This document shows, piece by piece, positions 1 to 5,864 of a stretch of 12,203 bases of DNA. Made by a program: the position numbers and the translations under genes. The notes beneath the pieces are model-generated. The model ran no database searches. It was not told where the DNA came from and was given only the letters and a program-made list of their open reading frames with translations. This DNA comes from Candidatus Zipacnadia bacterium (GTDB lineage: Bacteria; Armatimonadota; Zipacnadia; Zipacnadales; Zipacnadaceae): the NCBI GenBank assembly GCA_029821515.1, contig JALGTD010000019.1:1-12203 (forward strand), read 5' to 3'. Within the stretch, counting starts at the first letter, position 1; each line of letters begins with the position of its first letter.

Positions 1-851
1 GCATACCACGGCGGAGCCAGTTCCCAGTGTAGCTTGCGAAGCTCACGTTTCGCCGCCGGATAGCCCGGCCGAATCTGCAAGGCCCGCTTCAGTTCGCGGG
101 CGGCCTCGGCGCGACGCTCCAGACGCGTATAGACCATGGCCAGATGGTAGTTCAATTCGGCATTTGGCTCATGCAGGGATTGTCTGACGGCGCGCTCCAG
201 GTAAAATCTAGCATTTTTCAGATCATTGAGCTTGTAATAGACCCATCCCAGACTGTCGGCGAAGGCAGGATTCAGCGGCGCGAAGCGTACCGCTTGCCTG
301 GTCAGCTCCAGAGCCTGAGGCAGTTGCAAGTCAGCCTCAGCATAGGTGTAACCTACATTGTTCAGGTGCAGGGCGTAAGTCCACCTGTTGATGTTATCAG
401 CGCGATAGTCGAACCCCACGTTTGCTAAATACCTCGTCAGGTAGGCGATTCCCTTCTCTTGGTGGCCAGTATGCAGCAGGCAACTGCCCATTTCGTAGAG
501 ATATTGCTTGCCGGTGTGGCGGCGTGCTCTTTGCAATGTTATAAGTGCCTGCTGGTATTGGCCTGTGCCAATATAGATTCGGGCAGCGCGGTCCAGCACG
601 GTACCGTTGTTGGGAGCCAGCTTGACCGCACGTGTGGCATTGTGGATGGCTGTCTCGGCGTTCACCGGCTCCTGGGTTGCCTCCGACGCAGTCTTTATAT
701 AACGAAGCGCCACGAAGTCCTTGCGCATCTGGTCAAGGGGACCTGCCCACTGGCAGCCACTGAGCGTCACTACAAGTAATATGATAGCCGTTAGGCAAGC
801 CCAGGCAGCGAGGAGGGCGCCGCTCGATGCGAGTGAGGACCTGCGACGCAT
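1..851 (-). CDS. TPR-repeat lipoprotein, 3' end beyond the window
   Basis: An open frame starts at ATG 851-849 and stays open to the left edge (283 codons, no stop), so the C-terminus is missing. The first 33 residues are a lipoprotein signal: basic MRRRSS start, a hydrophobic stretch (about residues 10-30), then the lipobox LSGC with Cys33 as the predicted lipidation site. From about residue 65 onward there are helix-turn-helix pairs of TPR type. Examples are AVKLAPNN, a segment reading NPAFADSLGWVYYKLND near 194-210, and ALQIRPGYPAA near 267. It is probably a membrane-anchored scaffold that binds other proteins; no catalytic motif is visible. The ATG lies one base after the stop of the large STAND gene (TAGCATG), with no convincing Shine-Dalgarno, so translation is probably coupled to that gene. 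The partner of the TPRs and the true length are unknown. Confidence 0.85.
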   Translation of the reverse strand, partial: MRRRSSLASSGALLAAWACLTAIILLVVTLSGCQWAGPLDQMRKDFVALRYIKTASEATQEPVNAETAIHNATRAVKLAPNNGTVLDRAARIYIGTGQYQQALITLQRARRHTGKQYLYEMGSCLLHTGHQEKGIAYLTRYLANVGFDYRADNINRWTYALHLNNVGYTYAEADLQLPQALELTRQAVRFAPLNPAFADSLGWVYYKLNDLKNARFYLERAVRQSLHEPNAELNYHLAMVYTRLERRAEAARELKRALQIRPGYPAAKRELRKLHWELAPPWY

Positions 852-852
852 G

Positions 853-3800
853 CTATTGCGGTGCGAAGGCTGACACATAATAGTAAGCAATGCCAATGTA
901 CAGAGTGCCTGCGGCGACACATGGCGTGGAATAGACTCCGTAAACGGTATGGTGTTCCCATTTTACCTGGCCATTGGCAAGGTCCAGGGCGTACAGAACA
1001 CCGTCCTTGGAGCCGATGTAGACGACATCGCCGGTAATAGTAGCAGAAGCCAGGATCTCCTCGTCGGTCTTATGCTGCCACAGTTGCTCCCCAGTACTGG
1101 CGTCGAGACAGTACACATTACCATCGGTGCTGCCAAAGACCAGGTGGTCATCGGCGATAGCTGGCGTTGACCTGACCATGCCACCGATATCAACTTGCCA
1201 CTGGATCTGGCCTGAGGATAGGTCCGTGGCGTACATAGAAAAGTCGTCGGCCCCACAGAATACTGTTGAGCCCCGGATGGTCGGTGAACAGGAAATCGGG
1301 CCGTCGGTATCTAGCTTCCAGTGAAGTTGGCCATCGCTGGCATCTACTGCGTAGAGTCCGTTGTCCCAGGAGCCTATTATCACCGTATTCTGGCCGACGG
1401 CCGGAGCAGCGACTATTTCCTGGTCAGTTTGCATCTGCCAGTTGACGGCTCCTGTAGCCCAGTCAATCGCCCACAGAGCCCCGCTTTCATCGCCGACGAA
1501 GAGCTGGCCGGCCTCAACTGTGCAGGATGATCTTATTGGACCGCCCAGGCACTTCTCCCACTGTTGGTGGCCGGTGCTTTGGTTAAGAGCATGCAATCGT
1601 CCGTCGCCGGCACCGAAGATTACTAGATCGTCGGCGGTCGCAGCGGCTCCCTCTATGTGGTTACCGGCAGCGAAGGTCCAGAGAATGTGGCCGTCGGCAC
1701 TGTCCAGTGCGTAGAAGGTGCCGTCACGAGAGCCAATGTACAGACAGCGAGCAGCGATAACTGGTGAGGCTACCACTGCGTCCTGAGTGCGAGTGGACCA
1801 GACCTCGCGCAGCGGCGGGTTGATGGTTTGCTCGGTAAAACCATGATGTGCTGGACCTGCGCCGAACATGAGCCACTCATCTGTGGAGGCAGTCGTGGGC
1901 TGTTGAGCTGCCTGCAGAGCCTCGTGGGCCTCAGCCAAATAGCTATCAGCAATCGGGTCCGAGGTCAACTGTTCGGCGCGTGCCAGCCTGTCTTTGGCCT
2001 CATCGAGTTCGCGCCGCTGGATGTCGGCTACTGCCGCTGCGTACTGCAGACGGGCGCTTTTCGGGTTGGTGCGTACGGCTCGTTGCAGCCGCTCAAGCCA
2101 GGCTTCTGCCGAGCAAAGTCGGCCCAGTACATATGCCACTGCCCAGGGCACATCTGGCTCGGAGGTAACACGGTTGATCAGGGTTGATATATTGCGGTCG
2201 CTATCTGTCTTCCACAAGTACCGAATGACCTGCTCAGTCAATTCGGGGTGCTCATCGCTGAGAGCCTCAATAAGTGCTGGTGCCGGGCGCTGATCGTCTG
2301 CAGCAATGTAACCTAGAGCGTGGGCGGCTACCAGTTGCTGGCTACCGTCGCCTTCACGCAGCCAACTGTTCAGCTCACGCCTCATTCTGCGCAGGTGCTG
2401 CTCAGCTATATTGCGCACCTCCGACCGAGCATCGTCGAGCCCTGCCGTTAGCGCAGGTATGAGGTTCTCGTCAAGGTGATCCTTGACATGCTGGTAGGCT
2501 ATGAGCCGGGTATCGGTATCTTCATCGGTTAACAGTGAACTGAGTACCTGGTACTGGGCAGTTCCCAACTCCTCCGTTCGTGAAAACCAATACTCGGCAT
2601 CGAGGTCGTACTGGGCAACACTGCGAATGATCAGCTCCATCTCCTCGGGAGAAATGCTCAGTTCCTGGCGGTGATCGTCGATAATATGAAGCTCTTCGCT
2701 ACCCATCAGCAGGCCGAATTTATGGAAGTTGTTAAGTTCGCGGGTGAGCAGGTCCTGGACGTCGCGTAGCTTCAGTTCCTCCTCTGACATCCATTCATCA
2801 ACCTGCTGGATGAGTTGCTCGTGGATTAGCTCGTAGTTACGTTGCTTGTCCTTGCCCAGTCCTCGCAGCAGCCGGAAATCTACCAACTTGGCCATCACCC
2901 GTTCGATCGAGCGGGCATCCTGCCCTAGCTCCTGAGTAATTCGCTCCAGCGAGCGCGTTGCCTTCAGTTCAGAAGAGACCGCCATCTGCTTGAGAATGGC
3001 CCTCGCCACCCGCCGCTCCAGTATGGGCAATTGACTCAGGGCATAGTTCAGGTATTCACTGAATATCTTAGGAGCACCGCCCAGCTTCTCGTAATCGCGC
3101 TGCGTGATGGTATCTGAGCCTGCTGATTTCTGTTCATACAACCGATCGCAGACGACCTGAAGCTCGACAGGTTCGACCCCCTCGCGAGCCAGGTCTTCTA
3201 CTAGTTGGTCTACCAGTTTTCGCTCCACATGCAGGCCGAAGTTCTCGGCGGGCTGGACAATGGCCTGTTCGGCTTGCTGCTTGTCCAACTTGCGGAGCCG
3301 ATACAGGTTCTCCATTACGTCGGGGAGTTCGTCGTGTAGCTCATACAGTTCGCCCAAGTAATCCTCGCGAATGGCCAGGACCAGCCTGATACGCTCGTCC
3401 CCGTTGGCTAAGCACTGTTTGAGTTGCTCAATGGAGCTGGTGCGGGCGAGGCCACCGAGTTTAACAAAAAGCTCTTCGGCTTGATCCAGGAATACCACGA
3501 CGCGTTTTTGCGAAGTCGAGGCAACTGCCGTGAGTAAATTGACCAATTCTTCCAGTTTAGCACTGTCGCCCAGATCGTAGCCCTCTTCTTCTGCTCTGTG
3601 GAGGGTAGCCTGGCGGATGTTAGCCACCGGTTCGTCTTCACAGCGAGCATAAATCGGCAGCCAGACTTCGGCCTCGGCTAGGTGCTCTTCGTCGCGCCCG
3701 AGCAGTCTTGCTATCACCCCAGCTTTGATCAGAGAGGTCTTGCCAATGCCTGATCGTCCGAATAGTACAGTCAGGCGATGTCGCTCGATGAGGTCTATGA

Positions 3801-4806
3801 GTTGGGAAATCTCCTGGTCTCGCCCGAAGAAGAAGTCAGAATCCTCGGTGTCGAAGTAATCCAGAAAGCGGTAGGGCCCGCCGCGGAGCACAGTAAGATC
3901 TCGTCGCTGGTTACGGCTGGTATGTCTGCGGTACTGGAAGCGGTCGCGCAGGCGAGCGAAGAAATCATTGAACGAGCCGGGCTGGCGCACCAGTAGATGG
4001 CGCTGCGACTGTCGCCTTCGCAGCCAGGTGACCACCTTGGGCTGTAGACTGTGAAACTCCATACTGGCGGGGCTCTCCAGCTTGAGCTGAGTATACATCT
4101 GTTCATCGGCAGTAGGCACCTGTATGTTAACCCAGAAGACTTTGCCCCCTTCGTTGGGCATAAAGTATAGGAACGGCTCGTCGCGGTCGCTATAAGCAGT
4201 AATGATGGACAACACTCTAAAAGCCTCGTCGAGAATCTTACTTATAGGCTCCAGTCCTTGATGGAGTTCCTCGGGGGTCAGAGGCAGATGCTTGCTGGCC
4301 AGGTCCCCGCCGCACTTTACCACCACCACTCGTGAGGAGTCCTCCAGCGCTACTGATATCGTCTCCTCATCATCAACACCAGCAACCAGCAGATGATAAT
4401 CAGTTTCCGGCTCCAGGTGCCGGTCGCTGAGGGCCTGTTCCAGCAGATCGTGGGGTTCCATAGTGAATATAGTCGGAAAGTAGCCGTCCTGAACCAGTCG
4501 GGCCAGTTGCGAGTGGCCTTCAGCCGGGCGGGCTTCACTCAGTTTTTCCCGTAGCAGCCGACAGCGTTGCGCCTGGTCGGGTACCTGGTGAGCGAATTCG
4601 GCCACTGCCGCCGGCCCCCGCCGCTCGATAGGCAGATGCTGGAAGGACATACCTGTCTGCTGGCGAGCTAGGTCTTCGAGAAGCAGGTGGACTTCGCGAT
4701 CTGTGGGGGGTATGCGAACAGCACTACCGATGAACAACACATGTCGGCCCAGTCTGTGCCGCCGCAACATAATATGGTCGGCGATGCTTCTTAGCATTGT
4801 TCTCAA
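853..4806 (-). CDS. SIR2-like / nSTAND ATPase / HEAT-TPR / PQQ-propeller protein
   Basis: This 1317-residue multidomain protein has no signal peptide and is probably cytoplasmic. Residues about 22-230 look SIR2-like: HVLFIGSAV (22-30), a TMEPHDLLE segment (115-123), VVVKCGGDL (161-169) and a YSDRDEPFLYF segment (205-215). Residues about 326-490 are a STAND-type P-loop ATPase: FFFGRDQEI (325-333), Walker A GRSGIGKTS (350-358), Walker B VVVFLDQAEELF (436-447) and LAIREDYLGEL (477-487). About 590-675 is a winged-helix region ending in YELIHEQLIQQVDEWM. About 750-890 has HEAT-like helices, and 905-965 is TPR-like. From 978 to the end is a PQQ-type beta-propeller with blades every 40 residues. By analogy with NLR and Avs-type STAND proteins, the propeller and helical repeats would sense a ligand, the ATPase would switch or oligomerise, and the N-terminal domain would act as effector. 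That role is inferred. The start is TTG at 4806 with GTGAG 6 nt upstream; ATG at 4797, preceded by GAGA, is an equally possible start. Confidence 0.85.
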   Translation of the reverse strand: MRTMLRSIADHIMLRRHRLGRHVLFIGSAVRIPPTDREVHLLLEDLARQQTGMSFQHLPIERRGPAAVAEFAHQVPDQAQRCRLLREKLSEARPAEGHSQLARLVQDGYFPTIFTMEPHDLLEQALSDRHLEPETDYHLLVAGVDDEETISVALEDSSRVVVVKCGGDLASKHLPLTPEELHQGLEPISKILDEAFRVLSIITAYSDRDEPFLYFMPNEGGKVFWVNIQVPTADEQMYTQLKLESPASMEFHSLQPKVVTWLRRRQSQRHLLVRQPGSFNDFFARLRDRFQYRRHTSRNQRRDLTVLRGGPYRFLDYFDTEDSDFFFGRDQEISQLIDLIERHRLTVLFGRSGIGKTSLIKAGVIARLLGRDEEHLAEAEVWLPIYARCEDEPVANIRQATLHRAEEEGYDLGDSAKLEELVNLLTAVASTSQKRVVVFLDQAEELFVKLGGLARTSSIEQLKQCLANGDERIRLVLAIREDYLGELYELHDELPDVMENLYRLRKLDKQQAEQAIVQPAENFGLHVERKLVDQLVEDLAREGVEPVELQVVCDRLYEQKSAGSDTITQRDYEKLGGAPKIFSEYLNYALSQLPILERRVARAILKQMAVSSELKATRSLERITQELGQDARSIERVMAKLVDFRLLRGLGKDKQRNYELIHEQLIQQVDEWMSEEELKLRDVQDLLTRELNNFHKFGLLMGSEELHIIDDHRQELSISPEEMELIIRSVAQYDLDAEYWFSRTEELGTAQYQVLSSLLTDEDTDTRLIAYQHVKDHLDENLIPALTAGLDDARSEVRNIAEQHLRRMRRELNSWLREGDGSQQLVAAHALGYIAADDQRPAPALIEALSDEHPELTEQVIRYLWKTDSDRNISTLINRVTSEPDVPWAVAYVLGRLCSAEAWLERLQRAVRTNPKSARLQYAAAVADIQRRELDEAKDRLARAEQLTSDPIADSYLAEAHEALQAAQQPTTASTDEWLMFGAGPAHHGFTEQTINPPLREVWSTRTQDAVVASPVIAARCLYIGSRDGTFYALDSADGHILWTFAAGNHIEGAAATADDLVIFGAGDGRLHALNQSTGHQQWEKCLGGPIRSSCTVEAGQLFVGDESGALWAIDWATGAVNWQMQTDQEIVAAPAVGQNTVIIGSWDNGLYAVDASDGQLHWKLDTDGPISCSPTIRGSTVFCGADDFSMYATDLSSGQIQWQVDIGGMVRSTPAIADDHLVFGSTDGNVYCLDASTGEQLWQHKTDEEILASATITGDVVYIGSKDGVLYALDLANGQVKWEHHTVYGVYSTPCVAAGTLYIGIAYYYVSAFAPQ
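856..1743 (-). repeat. 120-bp-periodic array encoding PQQ-type propeller blades
   Basis: Within the STAND gene, the motif (L/V)(Y/F/I)xG(S/A)xDGxxYALDxxxGxxxW begins at residues 1022, 1062, 1102, 1142, 1182, 1222 and 1262. A final partial copy at 1302 lacks the second half. The spacing is exactly 40 residues (120 bp) each time. The segment before the first copy (W978 through the VWSTRT strand near 1002) is the usual opening of PQQ-like propellers. It could supply the outer strands that close the last, incomplete blade, giving an eight-bladed ring. The copies have diverged in sequence while keeping their register. Confidence 0.8.
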
Positions 4807-4807
4807 T

Positions 4808-4836
4808 TGAGGCTCACGTCTGTGTCGGTAGCCTCA
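4808..4836 (-). promoter_or_regulatory. Inverted repeat at the start of the STAND gene
   Basis: TGAGGCT (4808-4814) and AGCCTCA (4830-4836) form a perfect 7-bp inverted repeat around a 15-nt loop. It ends one base before the TTG start codon of the STAND gene. In the transcript the start-proximal arm overlaps GTGAG, the likely Shine-Dalgarno for that TTG. The structure could hinder ribosome access or act as an operator. The repeat is seen directly; its function is inferred. Confidence 0.4.
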
Positions 4837-4847
4837 GCAATATTCAA

Positions 4848-4891
4848 ACCACTCTGCCGGATCCTTCGCTACTACCGCTGGGGAGAGTGGT
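4848..4891 (-). terminator. Possible weak terminator after tRNA-Met
   Basis: ACCACTCT (4848-4855) and AGAGTGGT (4884-4891) form a perfect 8-bp stem, with partial further pairing inside a 28-nt loop region. Read on the minus strand, the hairpin lies 17 nt after the encoded CCA of the tRNA and is followed by GGTTTGAATATT, a poor U-tract. It could end the tRNA transcript or be a processing element in a leader that continues into the STAND gene. The weak U-tract keeps confidence low. Confidence 0.35.
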
Positions 4892-4908
4892 GGGTGTTCA
4901 CACCTCAG

Positions 4909-4983
4909 TGGTGGGCCTGGGCGGATTCGAACCACCGACCGATCGGTTATGAGCCGACTGCTCTGCCGCTGAGCTACAGGCCC
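4909..4983 (-). tRNA. tRNA-Met (anticodon CAT, elongator type)
   Basis: A complete cloverleaf can be folded by eye. The acceptor stem is GGGCCTG/CAGGCCC (4977-4983 with 4913-4919). The D stem is GCTC/GAGC, the anticodon stem GTCGG/CCGAT with loop CTCATAA (anticodon CAT), and the T stem GGTGG/CCGCC with loop TTCGAAT. The discriminator is A, followed by an encoded CCA (4911-4909). The acceptor begins with a G-C pair and the anticodon stem lacks three consecutive G-C pairs, so it is not the initiator. A CAT anticodon could also belong to the lysidine-modified tRNA-Ile2, but the body resembles elongator Met. Confidence 0.93.
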
Positions 4984-5015
4984 GAAGGTTGCGCTGTTTT
5001 CTTCGTACGGCCCAT

Positions 5016-5044
5016 ATTATACCCAATTGGTTTGCAGTATGCAA
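5016..5044 (-). promoter_or_regulatory. Sigma70-type promoter of tRNA-Met
   Basis: On the minus strand, TTGCAT (5044-5039) is followed after exactly 17 nt by a perfect TATAAT (5021-5016). This predicts a transcript start near 5009, about 26 nt before the 5' end of the mature tRNA. Position, spacing and the consensus -10 box all fit a tRNA promoter. Confidence 0.75.
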
Positions 5045-5080
5045 CCGACTTGGTGCCAACTGTGACAGATAGTATCTTCA

Positions 5081-5109
5081 TTGACACCAGTTGTGTTATT
5101 TCTTATAAT
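5081..5109 (+). promoter_or_regulatory. Full-consensus sigma70 promoter of ribB
   Basis: TTGACA (5081-5086) is followed by a 17-nt spacer and TATAAT (5104-5109), matching the consensus at every position. It predicts a start near 5116 and a leader of about 55 nt before ribB. It lies back to back with the tRNA promoter, the two -35 boxes being 36 nt apart. Confidence 0.85.
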
Positions 5110-5155
5110 GCCGCTGAAGCAACCGAGCCTCATATTTGCCCTTGTAATGATTGCT

Positions 5156-5161
5156 GGGTGA
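5156..5161 (+). promoter_or_regulatory. Ribosome-binding site that sets the ribB TTG start
   Basis: GGGTGA lies 9 nt before the TTG at 5171 and contains GGTGA, part of the GGAGGTGA anti-SD complement. The frame meets a stop (TGA, 5159-5161) just upstream, and no ATG or GTG in frame lies before the conserved region, so TTG is the only reasonable start. Confidence 0.55.
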
Positions 5162-5170
5162 CTACAGATT

Positions 5171-5803
5171 TTGCCGATTACAGTAACTCCCCTCGATAAG
5201 GCAGTTCAGCATTTTCGTCAGGGCAGTCTTGTGGCACTGCTGGATTCAGCCGACCGCGAAGATGAAGCGGATCTGCTGCAAGCCGCCCAGTATGTGACTG
5301 GGGAGAGCATAAATTTTATGCTCTCCCATGCGCGGGGCCTTATTACCGTTGCTATGACTCCCCAGCGATTGAGCGAGCTGCAAATTCCTGTCCTAAAGCC
5401 GCAATTTGGCATTAAGAATATGCCGCGGTTTACTATGCCGGTTGACTACACGCCAGCAGTGACCACGGGAGTCTCGGCCTTTGATCGTGCTGCTACTATT
5501 CAGGCTCTGGTTGCCCCGGACAGTCGCCCGGAGGATTTTGCCCGCCCCGGTCATGTCTTCCCCCTGGCGGCAGCGCCAGAGGGCCTGGTAGCGCGGGCCG
5601 GCCATACTGAGGGCGCTGTCAGTCTAGCCCAACTGGCCGAGCTACCCCTGGTGGTGGCGATGTGTGAGATAATGGCGCCGGACGGAAATATGGCTGTTGC
5701 AGCCACTCTCCAACGGTTCCTGGAAGTTCACAATGTGCCTTTGGTAACCGTCGGACAGATCGCGCAAGCCCTGGGCGTGAGGCCGGCGGGTGCTGAGGAC
5801 TGA
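5171..5803 (+). CDS. ribB: 3,4-dihydroxy-2-butanone 4-phosphate synthase
   Basis: RibB converts ribulose 5-phosphate to 3,4-dihydroxy-2-butanone 4-phosphate and formate, the four-carbon input of riboflavin synthesis. At 210 residues it is a stand-alone enzyme, the usual length, not a RibBA fusion. Visible family motifs are DREDEAD (28-34), TTGVSAFDRA (98-107), RPGHVFPL (125-132), GHTEG (144-148), CEIM (165-168) and DGNMA (171-175). Arg29, Glu30 and Asp34 align with Arg37, Glu38 and Asp42 of the E. coli enzyme, and His145 with the metal-ligand histidine of GHTE. In the acidic loop the usual LDDEDRENEGD reads LDSADREDEAD, so an Asp and a Glu are replaced by Ser and Ala and a Gly by Ala. It has its own strong promoter and is convergent with the transporter gene. 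No FMN riboswitch fits in the short leader. Confidence 0.93.
   Translation: MPITVTPLDKAVQHFRQGSLVALLDSADREDEADLLQAAQYVTGESINFMLSHARGLITVAMTPQRLSELQIPVLKPQFGIKNMPRFTMPVDYTPAVTTGVSAFDRAATIQALVAPDSRPEDFARPGHVFPLAAAPEGLVARAGHTEGAVSLAQLAELPLVVAMCEIMAPDGNMAVAATLQRFLEVHNVPLVTVGQIAQALGVRPAGAED
5301..5327. repeat. Perfect 13-bp-arm inverted repeat inside ribB
   Basis: GGGAGAGCATAAA (5301-5313) and TTTATGCTCTCCC (5315-5327) are exact reverse complements around a single central base. The repeat lies in coding sequence for GESINFMLS, a segment that is typical of RibB proteins. There is no T-run on either side, so it does not look like an intrinsic terminator. It would fold into a strong mRNA hairpin or present a symmetric site in DNA. 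Confidence 0.75.
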
Positions 5804-5839
5804 ATCCCCTGCATGTACCCACATTGTTTCTATGCGACT

Positions 5840-5864
5840 GGCCCGAGCTATGGCGAGTCGGGCC
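5840..5864. terminator. Hairpin between convergent ribB and transporter genes
   Basis: GGCCCGA (5840-5846) and TCGGGCC (5858-5864) form a perfect 7-bp GC-rich stem with an 11-nt loop. It lies 36 nt after the ribB stop and overlaps the last codons of the convergent transporter gene. The position suits a shared terminator. No T-tract follows on either strand, so it may only pause polymerase or protect the 3' ends. Confidence 0.35.

Noticed and set aside
144..779. Two plus-strand open frames of about 100 codons near the left edge
   Set aside because: The minus strand here encodes a continuous 283-codon TPR lipoprotein with signal peptide and lipobox, which explains the region better.
853..4806. 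Many open frames of 60-120 codons on the opposite strand and in other frames of the large gene
   Set aside because: Their products show no family motif or ribosome-binding site, and they lie wholly within a gene with clear domains; they are shadows of its codon usage.
978..4806. WD40 propeller as the C-terminal domain
   Set aside because: The blades lack the GH...WD signature and have the 40-residue IGSxDGxxYALDxxxGxxxW pattern of PQQ-type repeats.
4909..4983. Initiator tRNA-fMet
   Set aside because: The acceptor starts with a paired G-C and the anticodon stem lacks the three G-C pairs of initiators.
5110..5170. FMN riboswitch upstream of ribB
   Set aside because: Only about 55 nt lie between the predicted transcript start and the start codon, too short for an RFN element, and its conserved blocks are not visible.
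5171..5803. Bifunctional RibBA
   Set aside because: The frame stops after the DHBP synthase domain; there is no GTP cyclohydrolase II region, and the next gene is a convergent transporter.
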